From Agrocybe praecox (Eukaryota; Basidiomycota; Agaricomycetes; Agaricales; Agrocybaceae), in assembly GCA_964017145.1 (NCBI GenBank), contig OZ024847.1, positions 124,001 to 188,000 on the forward strand: 64,000 bases of DNA, given 5' to 3'. How positions within the stretch are numbered: the first letter of the stretch is position 1; each line of letters opens with the position of its first letter. The notes under the pieces were generated by a model. That model saw only the letters and a program-made list of their open reading frames with translations. It was not told the origin of the DNA and did no database searches. Positions 22,635-35,100 of the stretch are shown here, piece by piece. The translations under genes and the position numbers were made by a program.

Positions 22635-23470
22635 GGTTTTTAATATGTTTTTGCTTCTTCTTTCTTCGGGTGGGCCAGTTGAGGTGTGCTATGCAAAAGA
22701 ACTGGTTGCTGACTCTGAAAGCATGCTTTGGTATTTCTTTCGTTATTGCGTAAAATTGGACGCGATGGTGCGCGTATGGCGACATCTAACGCCATGTACG
22801 ATTGGTCATGTGCTATTAGGGCGTCCGCGTCATGCACGCATGTGCGCCGTGATATTAGCCCTGGTCAAGACGCGTCAATTAACAATTTTGAAGGATGAAA
22901 GCCTTTTTGTTTTCGAAGTATATTATCATTGATTTTATGAAGAAGATTCGCACGCGATCCGCGATATACTAAAAGTTCATTGGACCTGCCTTTGAAAATG
23001 GCCCTGTAACTCCCGGTGTTTGACATGACAGGCCGACGGCATTCAGAAGTGCTGAGACATTTCATAGTCCGATTTCGTTGCGCTTGATGGCCGTCGGATG
23101 ACTGCAAAACACAACAAAGCCAATCACAATAAATGTCCAAACATAACGGGCCGCAACACTGCGTTCACGGTGCCCAATACATGGATTGTCTTTAGCACCA
23201 CTCTTCGTTTCTCCCTTGACATTCGGCAAACCATTCTGTTTCTTCTTTCCGACATTCCCGCAAGCTTAGGATGTTCAACGATTTGCAGACTGTATCAGGA
23301 TCAGCATTCGGTATCCGCGTTGTACGGTCCGCTATCATACGGACAATCACCTAGTCACTGTGGTCGGAAGCGACAAAGGGGTCGAGTGTTTATAAGTAAA
23401 CTTGAACGAGGTGAACCATCTTTCAAAGTATATTCTTCCGCCCCTCTCATCTTCAACAGTACCTGCACCC
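22635..23470. other. Intergenic between divergent genes
   Basis: No gene is supported; promoters of the F-box gene (minus) and the SDR gene (plus) should lie here. Confidence 0.4.
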
Positions 23471-24987
23471 ATGCCATCTTTAAAGAGTGCCACCGGAAAC
23501 GTCCTCATTACAGGAGCGAACGGGTATCTTGCTCTATGGACAGTTCAAAAACATTTGGAAGAAGGTTACTCTGTTCGCGCCACCGTTCGCTCGGAAGCCA
23601 AGGGATCACTTCTGAAAGAAATATTCAAATCGTTCAAAGGAAATTTTGAGATAGCAATCATCGATGACATGGCTAAGGTACGTTTTATTTCTATGTATTA
23701 CTTTCAAATGTTAGAAATCTCAGTGTCAATGCTTCATAGCCTGGAGCTTTTGACGAAGCGGTCAAAGGAATACAAGCCGTACAGCACATGGCTAGCCCAA
23801 CAGATGTGGAAACGGACGATCCTGACGGTACTGTTATTCTGGCTTCTCCTGTCCGATACATCATTGACATTCATCGTGTATAGTATACATCAAACCTGCA
23901 GTGGACGGTACACTTAATCTCTTAAAATCTGTTCTAGAATATGGGTGCGTACACTGCATCCGATCCTTGTTGTGTTTCTGTGTAACCTTCATATGCGAAC
24001 AGGTCTTCTGTGCAGAGGGTGATTTACACTTCCTCTACTGGCGCTGTTTTTACTCCAGGAGTAAACACGCCCACTGCTTGGACAGAGAATGACTGGAACG
24101 ACAAGGTAGTCGAAATTGTGAACGAACAAGGCAAGAAGGCAGAAAGGCACGTTCTATACCTTGCATCCAAAGTTCTTGCAGAACGAGGTGCGATATTTCA
24201 TCAATTCTGTGGCGTATCATTCTTTTGACATGCATCTTAGCTGCTTGGGACTTCTATGAAAGACATAAAGACGCCATCAGTTGGGACTTTTCTGTTATAT
24301 GCGCGCCTTGGGTAGGTTTTAATGCTTTCGTATTCCACACTTAAGCCTAATTTATCCTGCTAGCTACTGGGGGTGGGTCAACATCGTGCAGCAGAAATTT
24401 CCATTTTAAAGTGACCTTCTTCATAGCCTGGATTGCGTTCTGTTCCTCAACCGCAGGACCTAAATGCATCTATCAAGATCTTCTACGAAAACTGTGTCCA
24501 GCCCAGCTCATCTCCGAGGTCGGCCGACGAGCTGGCAGACTCAAATACATGGATTGACGTACGCGATCTGGCCGACTCGTACGTGAAAGCCCTGCAAGTT
24601 GAAGCGGCGGGCGGTGAAAGAATCATAATTGCGAAAGGTAATCCTCGTAAATCCCGCTTTCATGAATCTCGCTCAATTCTTGTTTGCGTTTGCAGATATT
24701 TCTTCTTGGCAAGATTGGAGTGCGTATTACCACCAACAATATCGTGTTGAAACTGAGCCTGACTAATTTCTTGCTCAGTCGACCTCATGAATTCGAAATC
24801 GTTCGCAGACACCCATACTCCGGTCAGACTGACGAAGCCGCTTCCGAAAGGCCATCCAGGCATCAAGGGAAATTATCAGCATATGTATGATCTTAGCAAA
24901 GCAACCAGAATCTTGTCGCCCAAGTTGAGAAGCATGGGAGATACCGCCAGGGATATGTTGAATCAGTGGGCGACTGCAGGATATTAA
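23471..24987 (+). CDS. Extended SDR, NAD(P)H-dependent reductase (dihydroflavonol-4-reductase-like)
   Basis: Nine exons (23471-23677, 23740-23827, 23884-23944, 24003-24187, 24241-24311, 24364-24372, 24427-24637, 24696-24719, 24779-24987) give 354 aa. The N-terminal Rossmann motif is NVLITGANGYLALW (TGxxGY type). Further family features are AVQHMASP, VIYTSSTGAVF, the catalytic YLASK (YxxxK) and AWDFY, then the substrate-side segment ADSNTWIDVRDLADSYVKAL and KDISSWQDW. The C-terminus carries LSKATRILSPKLRSMGDT. These enzymes reduce carbonyls of diverse metabolites or aldehydes using NADPH in the cytosol; the substrate is unknown. A 9-nt microexon encoding Leu-Leu-Gly restores the expected APWLLGPGLR and is the least certain part. 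Confidence 0.8.
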
Positions 24988-25747
24988 AAGGCGAGAAGGC
25001 TGTGAGGAGTTTATGGGAAGCAAGTGAGAGTCATGTAGCGATCTTTACTGTAACGACAGCGAATTATGAGTATACCTGTACACTTGCCAGAACTTCCAGC
25101 CCCACATACAGAAATTTGCGAAACAACATCTGAAACCATTGCCGCTAATACGTTTCCTGCAACCAAAACCCAACGTGCGCAAATGTCGATTTGTTTCTCA
25201 CTACACATGCAAGTGCGTGCCATGTTATTACATCCCATGGCTTGGAATTTCGTTTTGAAACGCCAGTTACGCCAGGCGAAATCCCGAGCAGCTCGGGCTA
25301 TATCACCGGGCCTGTCATGCTTGGCCCTACAACTTGCTTTCTCGCACACAAGCAATACATTTTATCGGTGATTCAACAGTCCCGGCATCACTATAGGTTA
25401 GTTAATTCAAGTTCTCAGCGTCTACATATGTATAATTATCAACAGATATGTCCCCACGCATAGTGGGAAGTCGGTGGAAAGTCTGCAAGGTGGAGTGTTT
25501 AGAGACAGATAGGCGGCTAGCCTTTGGAATAACGCATGTATGTGAAAGTACTTACCAATTTCGTCGCAGATAGTGGGTCTCCTTCTATGCTACGTATCCG
25601 GTCGCCTCATACGACGAGAATCAGAGGCCTACCTTTCTAATATTGAACGTCGATTCCCATTCTCCGTCCGGCTCGACCTCCCACTGGCAGAAGATGCGAC
25701 GTTGGCCATTTTGCATACTGTCAGAGTTCCAATCGGTTGCAAACTCA
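24988..25747. other. Intergenic, no supported gene
   Basis: Overlapping frames on both strands around 25010-25460 look like chance frames without motifs. Confidence 0.4.
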
Positions 25748-25754
25748 TATAAAG
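25748..25754 (+). promoter_or_regulatory. TATA-like box of the AttH/CrtC-like gene
   Basis: TATAAAG about 60 bp upstream of the ATG at 25812, supporting that start. Confidence 0.45.
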
Positions 25755-25811
25755 GGCAAGCTATATGATTCAACTTTTATCACATCAACTCCTCAATTCC
25801 TCAGCAACACA

Positions 25812-27123
25812 ATGATTAAAGCACTTGTGCCACTTATCCTCATCAGCGCCTTGAGTATAGCCTTCCGACTCCAATCTGTATGTGAACATTCACTGACTCC
25901 TAGACTCATCAGGTCCCCTGCTGGCCGCGGGTGCTAATCTGGCTAACTGGGAAGGATCACATATTGACGTCAGCGAAAGTAACCGCGCTATCGACTGGTG
26001 GTACACCCAAATTGTTGCTCAGACCGCAGCACCCAATGGAGTGCCCCCTTCAATTGAAATTGTCATGAAACGCGGTACTTATATCACATCCACCTCCTTC
26101 TCCTCGCAAGACTGACAACTCAACGACCGTCTAGGCAACACCTTCCAATTTGGAACGTCGAACACGCCTCTATACTCCGTGGATATCAATGGTTTTGACA
26201 AGGACGGTCTTCGATTCGCACAATCGTTCCAGTTCAATACATCCTCGGTCGGACCTACGTCAACCAGCGGTCTCCAAACATTCGGAGTATGGGGAAATAA
26301 TGAAGTTACCTTCACGGCGAGTGCCGATTTGAAGAAATTCACAGTCAACCTCAACACCGCGACTGTCACTGGTTCAATTGTCATCAACAGCGAGAGCCAT
26401 TACCGTACTGGTTGTGGTGGAACTGCGGTTACGGATTCACCCTTCTTCGACAGCCTGGTCGCTGATGGTCGCCCGCTCACCGTTGCAGAGACCATCCTCT
26501 ACAAAAAGACAGGATGGCGCATCACTGCACCTGGTACGTAACATTTCCTCATGTCGCACGAGGCCCGCGTACTTATATCCTTTTTTTTTATAGCTGGTCC
26601 ATCAACCGCAAATGTTGTCGTTGCCGGCAAGGCAATCACATTCAGTGGTGCGGGATACAAAGACTCTAACTGGGGTCCCAATGCCATGAACGACTTCGTA
26701 AAGTCGTGGTATGTGCTGATCGCTCAAGTTGGTCCATGGTCGTTTGTCACATTCAGCGGTGTACCCGTCAACGGCACCAATATCATCAACAGCGGTCATC
26801 TCAGCTACAAGGGTCAATTCGTCACCAGCCAATGCAACATCATCGGTGAACGCACCACCGACATCTCTATTATTACGCCAAGTGGCGAAGTGCTCGATGG
26901 AGGCGTAACTGCTCCTACGCAATTCGACCTCACTTTCGTGCTGTCAAACTCCAAACGCATCTCATTCCACGCGACTAATATCGACATTAATCCCGGTGTT
27001 AGTGTATACCATCGCTGGGTTGCGAAGTATACTGGAGGAGCTCCAGGGGAGAATTATACTTCGTATGGTATTACTGAGTGGATGAACCCTGCTGCATTGA
27101 CCCACTGGCCTACCATCCCATAA
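25812..27123 (+). CDS. Secreted AttH/CrtC-like (Diels-Alderase-type lipocalin) protein
   Basis: Exons 25812-25854, 25913-26074, 26135-26533 and 26594-27123 give 377 aa with consistent phases. An N-terminal signal peptide (MIKALVPLILISALSPLLAA) predicts secretion. The first half has a polar beta-rich region (GNTFQFGTSNTPLYSVDING). The second half carries GAGYKDSNWGP, resembling the GxGYhDhNWG signature of the AttH/CrtC-like (hydroxyneurosporene synthase) fold shared by fungal Diels-Alderase-type cyclases, then GPWSFVTFSGV and a C-terminal VYHRWVAKYTGG...EWMNP block. The reaction cannot be told from sequence, and no polyketide or terpene synthase lies near, so membership in a biosynthetic cluster is not supported. 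Confidence 0.6.
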
Positions 27124-27259
27124 TCGTCTCAATCATGTTGCGAAGAGAGCATAGTGTGGCGTAATTCAAAGACCATTAGTGATTATTTCGTTACATTCCA
27201 TCGTAAATATTCATTATTATTTATACTCTGAACACATACATTTATTGAAGACATCCATA

Positions 27260-28612
27260 TCACTCCATCGTTCTCCGTACGGGTGTCAGAAATTGATCAT
27301 TTGTAAAACTGGGATAGCTCACACCCGTGTTTTGACCAGATATTGAGGAATGATAGACTGGAGGGGTATACATTTCCGTAGGTTGTATCTCTGGTGAATA
27401 GGAGTATCCTTGTCCAGTCTGTGGGCCACTCTGAATTGACGGGACGAACATCGACAGTGCCTTGTCTGACACTCCTGTCGAATGGAAGGCTATTGGGGTG
27501 TGGGCGCTTGTTGGATTAACAGAATCAGTGGTTTGCCTTTGTCTTTTGTTATAAACCCTCCATGCCATGTACAGAAGAACGACAACTATCACGACGCCGA
27601 TCGCGGTGCAGACTCCAGCTATAATTGGGATGTTCTTTTTGAGATTTGACTCGCTTGCAGGGGAGAGATCATCCGGAGAGCTTGATGCAGGAATGGATAT
27701 GGTCATATGGGAATCTGTTGCTGACGCTCCGCTGCTTGATGAGACTGGAAGCGAAGTTCGGGTCGTGTCAATAGAGGATGAAGGCAATCCAGCTGTAGTG
27801 CTGGAGGTCGGTGTGGCCGAGCTCCATGGCAAGGTTCCGTTAAAAACTCCACCCAAGCAGTACCAGAATCCATTGGGCGCAAAAGTTGCTTTGCCTTGAC
27901 AGTAGGTGTACGTTAATTATAATGAAAAGCTGTATTTAATGCTGATGTTTACTCACCACTCAAGCAGTAGTCTAAAGCAAAGTCTCCGCTATCTCCTTGG
28001 GACGATACGAACGAACCTTGTCCGCCACATACGCCCATGGCTGGCCATGAAGAATTGCAGTAGTAACCCCCTCGATATCAACCATTTTAGAGTATGACGA
28101 TTTTATAACTACTGTGGTTAACTTACAATTGCAATCATAGTCTCCGTTCCTGCAAGTTGCTCCGAGCCCTCTAAATAAGTATCACTTCAAGTTCTAAATC
28201 ATCTAAATGGTAAAATTTACCCTCCACATTTGCCGTTGATGCATATGGATTTATAGTGCGGAACTGCAAAGAATCAGATAATCAACACGCGTTCCAGTGT
28301 GATTCCTCACTTGAGTAGGCGACTTACTTGTGTTGTCTCCACCGTATGCACAATTATCATTTCCCGCCGAATCAATCGTACATGGTGCACCGGGAAAGCC
28401 ACATCTTCCAATACTAGGATCCAACCTTGCATCTCTGACACAGCTCCCAGCTTGATACTGCCCTTTAATAATTTTCGTATTCCTGTGGAACAGGGAAGCG
28501 CAATTCTGCGAGACCAAATCGCACTCCAGCCTGACCATTATCACGAACGAAGGTGATGGCGGTGGAAAGTAAGGGCGAAAAGAGGGTTTCAGGGAAGGTA
28601 CCTCTCGTCATA
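27260..28612 (-). CDS. Cysteine-rich single-pass membrane protein, 5' end uncertain
   Basis: The last exon encodes WYCLGGVFNGTLPW, a long Ser/Thr-rich stalk (likely O-glycosylated), one strong membrane helix (IPIIAGVCTAIGVVIVVVLL) with a basic stop-transfer YNKRQRQ, and a cytoplasmic Pro/Tyr/Ser-rich tail ending FLTPVRRTME. Several short upstream exons separated by GT-AG introns encode a Cys-rich ectodomain with CVRDAR, GRCGFPGAPC, CAYGGDN, SICINGKCGG, ATCRNGDYDC and YYCNSSW. This layout is that of type I surface proteins of mushrooms, possibly adhesion or wall-sensing, which is inference. The likely start is the ATG near 28610 (MTRGTFPETLFSPLL). The exact early exon boundaries are not resolved. 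Confidence 0.6.
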
Positions 28613-28781
28613 TCTATGTTTTCAGAGTATCCACTAAATAACGCGGCGTCTTAGTATGTTCCTGAATAATGACAGCGCTGGGAGGTTGTCAAGTTAGGCC
28701 TTGCCAAGCCAGTGTAAGTGCTGATGCCAAGCAATGCTTCTCCTGTGATTAAGCGCCTATGTTCTAAGTTTAGACGACGAT
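28613..28781. other. Short intergenic stretch
   Basis: Nothing recognised. Confidence 0.35.
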
Positions 28782-29152
28782 TTATGTTTCCAAAGGGCAT
28801 TTTAGCTGTAAGGCACAACTATACTTTACTAAGGTAATAATGCATCCCCATTTCGGTGGTAATGCTACGTTTATTGATAGCTGCCAGAAAAGTCCACTGA
28901 GGACTTGTCCGTGCAGGGTCACGGTGACAGCTCCGATGAAACATTTGCCACTAACGTACTGACATTGAACTCGGGAGTCGGTTGAGTGACAAAATACGTC
29001 ATAAAAATTGATGTATATCAAATCAGGGGATCGTCGACATACATACGTAATGCTACAAGAGCCCATGGGGCGTCTTTTCCCAATGGGCATTGCGTCACTA
29101 AAATAACAGCAGTGACCAGTGAAACTTGAGCCACACGGCATAACCACCTCAT
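28782..29152 (-). CDS. Possible small secreted cysteine-containing protein, 97 aa
   Basis: Exon 1 (29152-29047) encodes a signal-peptide-like start MRWLCRVAQVSLVTAVILV, and exon 2 (28969-28782) continues LQCQYVSGKCFIGAVTV to a stop, joined by a GTATGT...AG intron in matching phase. The product contains seven Cys. No family is recognised, and the other frame of the same region is equally open, so this is a tentative small secreted protein model. Confidence 0.25.
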
Positions 29153-30535
29153 TCTCAAGAGAAAAGTCGTGCTCGCTGGGCTCGATTGAAAATGACCAGA
29201 ACTATCGATACATGTCAAATATGGTGACGCAAAGCCGCGCCTCGGATGTCAAAAGCCGATGATAACTTGTGGTTGTTTTTCATCCTTCGGAGCCCGCAAG
29301 GATATATGTATTAAATCATATTTGTCGGGTCAGGAGTGTATGAGAGGCCGAAAACTGGCAATCATCGATGCGTCAAGATAAGCAAGTTGACCATATTGCC
29401 AGCGAGGCGGGAAGCCCCACGTAAGCTACTTTTAGACTGCACCGCAAATAGTTGACAGCGCGGGCAGTTTCTAATGTTAGAACACAGGAGTGAATCAATA
29501 TCAATCAGCGACCAGCAAACCAGATGAGTATAGTATGAAATTAGGAAATGGAGCTGTGAAAAACCACGAGGAGACCAATCATATATTGTCTGACATTGTA
29601 TATCAACCGCGTGCAGCGTTTACCATGAATTACAAACAGAACTATTACTGGGCAGGTTTGCGTGGCGAGTGTGCGAGATATTCGAACCATATGCCGCAAT
29701 CACTATGCTAGAAGGATAGAAATATCAACCTACAGCTAACAGTCCATTTTCTAGAAAAATTCGATCATATCATTCAAAACATGTTCTGATTCTAAGTGCA
29801 TATAGGTGACATTCCGCATTTTGGGGCCATAGTTGAAATGTTGCATATACAGTGATCAATCACATAGACAGTGAAGAGAAATTTGCGTCGATGTTGCTCA
29901 GATTAACAGGGAAGAAAGGTTTCGTTGTAGTTGTTTCCCTAACTACGAATCACCAATTCATAGAGATTCTTCGCAGCCGAGCGCCCTACTAGGATTTCCT
30001 ATAATATAGACAGTTAACCTCATGGGAGTGGCACTGTGATAGATTAGAATTATACCCTTATCGCAGAAGAATATCATTCCAGCGCATGACGGTAGCTGAT
30101 TCGACCTTATACGTGTTAACTTCTTAGAAACTAAAAATAAGGTGACTATAAATAACATTCCCATCATATCTCGTGCTATGACCGGCATCCATCTATTACC
30201 ATCTCTCAGTCCTACTGATCCCAGGCTAGCGACTTCTCTTCCCCCCTCGTTGATCATTCGTTATCTTGACCATAAATAACCTCATCGCTCCTACCACACG
30301 TTTAGGATTGGAAGAATGGTGATGGTCATGCGGGAGGCATAAATCTGCAACCTTTTACAGCAATGTTTCTGCCTCTCAACTCGTGATGAGAAGCAGTCCA
30401 TGAGCATATGCACTACATGATAATGCTCTTCTATGAGAAAGGAATAACCTTCTGTACATGTTATCGTTTGGAATGAATCAAAACAATGATTGAACCATTG
30501 CGTCAGGCGGCAGAGATACGCAAGTAAATGAAGGT
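29153..30535. other. Intergenic, no supported gene
   Basis: Only short frames (longest about 104 codons) without motifs. The last 300 bp should hold the G1 peptidase promoter. Confidence 0.4.
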
Positions 30536-30542
30536 ATAAAAG
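30536..30542 (+). promoter_or_regulatory. TATA box of the G1 peptidase gene
   Basis: TATAAAG about 80 bp upstream of the ATG at 30619, which agrees with a strong secreted-enzyme promoter. Confidence 0.5.
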
Positions 30543-30618
30543 CCTTATGATTTCCAGAGCCTTACCCCCAGATCTCACAGAGTTCTTCCTACAGTTCAAG
30601 TTCACTTACTGCAGCACC

Positions 30619-31514
30619 ATGGTTTTCGCTACTGCACTCCTTGCCAACCTTCTCTTGGCCACTGCTGCCTTTGCTGCTCCCTCTCGATCTGAGGAACGTA
30701 TTGCACGTCGCCGTGCAGGTCGTCAGTCCAACGTCAACTTCCGCTTGGGTGCAGAGACCGAATCTCCCCTCGCCACCAACGCCTCCCATGTAGAGTTCAG
30801 CTCCAACTGGGCTGGTGCCGTTTGGGACACCGAGCCTGCTGTTCGTAGTTTATCAATTGTTCTATTTTTGGACTTCTTTCTAAATCTGAAATTACAGGGT
30901 ACTTTCAAGTCCGTCACCGGAACCTTCGTCGTTCCCAAGCCTACTGGATCCAACGGAGCTGCCTCCGCCTGGGTCGGTATTGACGGTGATACCTGTGGAA
31001 CTGCCATTCTTCAGACCGGTGTTGACTTCACCATTACCAATGGCCGTGTATCTTACGATGGTATGTGTATGAAACAAAAAGCACAAACCATATCATTAAA
31101 TCTACCATCGCAGCCTGGTTCGAATGGTTCCCCGCTGCTGCTGTCGACTTCAGCGGAATCTCCATCAGCGCCGGCGACACCATCACCGTCACCGTCACCG
31201 CTTCCACCACCAAATCCGGAACCGCCGTCATCAAGAACACGTCCAACGGCCAGACAGTCTCCAAGTCCCTTTCCTCCTCTTCAGCTCTTTGCGAGGAGAA
31301 TGCTGAGTGGATCGTCGAGGACTTCGAGGAGGGTGGATCGCTCGTCACCTTTGCCAACTTTGGCAGTGTCACCTTCACCAATGCCGTCGCCACCACATTC
31401 TCCGGCACTACTTTCACCCCCAGCGGTGCTACCCTCATTGACATCAAGCAGGGCAATACTGTCCTTACCAGCGTTTCTACCAGCGGAAACAACCTCGTTG
31501 TCAGCCACACGTAA
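30619..31514 (+). CDS. G1 family glutamic peptidase (eqolisin, aspergilloglutamic type)
   Basis: Exons 30619-30840, 30898-31060 and 31114-31514 give 261 aa, the normal prepro-length. A signal peptide (MVFATALLANLLLATAAFA) is followed by a basic propeptide (RIARRRAGRQ). The mature domain begins near SSNWAGAVW and holds the family blocks VTGTFVVP, SAWVGIDG, ILQTGVDF with the presumed catalytic Gln, AWFEWFP, and AEWIVEDFE with the presumed catalytic Glu. Eqolisins are secreted acid proteases that are insensitive to pepstatin and serve extracellular protein digestion. The first intron uses the donor GTTCGT. The gene is GC-rich with strong codon bias, as expected for a highly expressed secreted enzyme. 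Confidence 0.95.
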
Positions 31515-32125
31515 GATGGGCTACTTTTTCGTAGAGCGATGATGATGAGCACCACTTGTAAATAGTACTACTTTCAAAGATCATCCGCCAATGTACCTAC
31601 AACTCACTCATACCCCAAATAAATTCTCTGATGTCTCGGATATTTTGTATGTTTTTGCTAAGAGTCATAACCTAATACATGGCACATTAGGTTGTATACT
31701 CTCCCGGAAACATTAATGAACTGCACTGTCTGGCCAAGCTTTTTAGCACATGAACTGTGATACATAGATTCATAAGTTATAAAAGGAGTCGGAGACAGCG
31801 GTAAGTTGTTGGCGAGTTGTCGGACTTTGATTATCTTATCTCGGGCCGAAACAACAATGTGTTTTACTTATGTATCTGATAGTAATCTTATCTGTACGAC
31901 CGGTCTCATCCGGACTTGTGTTGTGCCAAATGATTAAGGCGAAAGTTTTCCTGCCTGTTACACCCAACTTCCCATGTCCCTTAACATTCCTTCTTATTTA
32001 TCCTGGCTTTCCTACTTTGCTCTCGCCTAAAAAATTCTCTATAGTTGCTTTCGAAGTGCCTTGTAACGCGCTTTCGTTCTTTCCCCTCTTTCTGGGCTCG
32101 GACAAAGACCAAGGGACATTCGATT
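31515..32125. other. Intergenic, no supported gene
   Basis: 3' region of the peptidase gene and 5' region of the transporter; nothing else seen. Confidence 0.4.
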
Positions 32126-35100
32126 ATGACGCACTGCCAACCTTTTCCCGAAAAACCTGAAATTCAAGTTGCGTCGTCGGCCACACAAGGGAAAGAAGAA
32201 AAGGCAGAATTGAATGGACACGAGAATCATACACCTTCAAAACACCCTGGAAAGACTGTGACAATGGCCGAGGACGACTGGGATCCTTCTCAGCATTCCG
32301 ACGATGTAGAAGCTGGAAACGCCACAGCTAGAGCTCCAACGCGCATGCCACGCTGGCTGAGGACGATTACGACGTACTTTTACAAGGAGTTCGAATGGGT
32401 GCCTCAAATGTTTGTCTGGAGTAACGTAAAGCCTGCGATTCGGTGTGCATTGGTGGCATGGGTTTCGTTGGTTTTGTTCGTGATACCAAAGGTGGAAGCG
32501 GTCTTGGGGCAAGCTGGTTTCTTGATACTCATTGGTGAGTGAAATGGCTTACGGTCATTGCTTGTGGCTCTTCTCGTCCTCCCACCGTGACAACGACGTT
32601 ATCCTACAAAAAATGCTAACATGCATTTTTTAGCATCTATCTTGTCACCCCCAAGCGACCCTTTTATGGCCGTTTTAGAACGCGAGATCCTTATCTTGCT
32701 ACTTGCTAGTCTGGCGTGGGCGTAAGTTTAACAGTCCGTAGATGCAACAATGAACTAATGTTTTGTGCAGATGGTGCTGTCTTGGGATGTTTCTCGCCGA
32801 TCTTGCGCGTACCCAGCGCGTAACGAATGTCACCATATTCGATGTTGTGGATGGGAAATACCTGGAAGCAGGACCTATTGTCATCATAGCTGTCTTCCTC
32901 TTCCTTGGAACGACATTCCTTCTCTTTCTTAGAGTCAAACAAGGCCCAGGACCATATCTATTCGCAACTGTTCTCGCATGTTTATGTTTAAGTACGTTTT
33001 TACTTCTGTTTTTCTAGGAGAGATGTGCTAAATTGTATTTTTAGCAATTAATCTCACAACCGGCGCTCTCTACCCATTCCCATTTTACCTTCTTGGACAG
33101 GCGATACTTATTCCTCTCTGTGTTCATACTGCACTATCTCTCGTTGCTTCCGTCATTGTTTTCCCGTCTACAATCAGCGCACTGTTTACGACCCGCCTCA
33201 CGGGGCTTCTAAACCCTCTGCTCTCCACTCTCGATGGTCATCGAGCTTTACTCCGCATCAAAAGTTCATCGACGGAATTTGCATCTTCTTTCGCTGCTGT
33301 TCGAGCAAATACCAAAAAAACCGAGGCCGCCATAATTCCATTAGCTGTCGCCAAGCGCCTCTTGACTAATGACCTCATCTATGGCAGGTTCGCACCGGCG
33401 GATTTCGTCGCGTTCCAAGGGATGTGCAGGAGGCTGACGGGAAGGTTGGATGGGTTAGGGATTTTTTTCACATTGGTCGATCCAGATAGAGAACGTTTCC
33501 CGGGCACGAGCGGGGCAATTACGCCAGGAGGCTATGGAACTGCTTCTGGGACACCAAGGATGGGGTTGTCGCGTGCAACAACTAGAGAGCCATCACCAGA
33601 ACGAGGAGCAGGGGTAAACAACACTGAAGAAGCGGGCATTCCATACGGTCACAACCAGGCCAATTCCCACACAACTCCCAATCAACACCAGCACGATGAT
33701 GAAGCCCATAGCACTACCACCCATGGCGCGCCGCTTTCACCTACGTCTACGGGAAGGCGGGGTGCCCGCTTGCCAAGGCAGCAAAATTTAACTCTAGATA
33801 CGGTGCATACGGGGACCTCGAAGCATTCTGGGTCTCATTCGATTTCGCATGCACATTCCGTGCCTACTTCCCATATGCATTTGCATAATATTTTTCATCC
33901 AACTTCACATTCTCATGGACATCATAGTCATCACCATCATCACCACTCGGCGTTGTTGCATTCATCTTTGTTGAGTCTCGCGAAGGCGCGGGCGAAGAAA
34001 CCTGAACATGCGGTTGGGACGTTTGAGAGTCAACGTTATATGAACCTGGAGGCTACAAAATTGTGGGACCCCTATGAGGAGCAGTATAACGAGAAAATGG
34101 GCAGCTTATTACAGAGGAGGTATGCATGCATGCCCCCCCTTTTTTTGTGTATGTATAACTTATTGGTTCATTGACTTAGCTGTGATCCGCTGCTCGAAGC
34201 TTGTTCGTTGGGCATAACGACAATTAAGGAGTGGATGGGAAGTGTACGAGATGGTCGACTTCCACAATTATTTGCTGCATTGGGATTCCTCGATCTTACT
34301 GCTTTGCATGACCCTTCGGCTCGCTGCAGCCCTATTCCTATCATATCGCCGTTGCTCAATTTTCTGGGAATTGGTCAGGCAAGGCTCGATAACATTGTTC
34401 AAGAACGAAACGAGAGGATAAAGAAGGTCAAGGAAATGAGGAAGGTCGTGATGGAAGTGCTTGAAGCATTCCGGCGGGAAGAGAGGTTCGTTTGTTTTCT
34501 CTCTATTTTTTTCTTCCTTTTTATATACTGGAAGGTCTCATTATTTAAAAAACGTACTAACCCATTCTGCCGAAATTGTAGGCATCTCGTACTTGAACCT
34601 TACCAACGTGCCTTTGAGGAAGGATACAGCTTCAACCAGAGCCATGCTACTCAACCACAGCACAGCCACCCAATATCACCACTGTCACCGAAAGTCCATC
34701 CTGAAGATTTCGCAGCGGACATTGTGGCAGAGTCACCTGTAAGACCACAGGAGAATCGTACGGCACAATCTGCACCTATTCTGCCCTCGGAAACGGGAGA
34801 CGTTTTCTTTGGGGGTTTCGCCGCGGATGGTGTACCAGAGGAAGAGTATGAGAGGAAGAAGGAATACGGAGAGTATGGACGAGAGAAGGAACGGCATGAA
34901 CATGCTATGCCACCTCATCGATATTTGTTCAATTGTTATGTCTATCAGTATAATTTGATGCAAATTGCATCGATTGTGCTCGAGATGGTGTGTGCCTTCT
35001 CTCTTTTTCCCCACTGTTTTTCGTCCTTCCTTTTTCTTTTCGCTGTATACCAACGTTGACGTCAACCATCAATCATTCCGTAGCTTGATGAAATTCTGAG

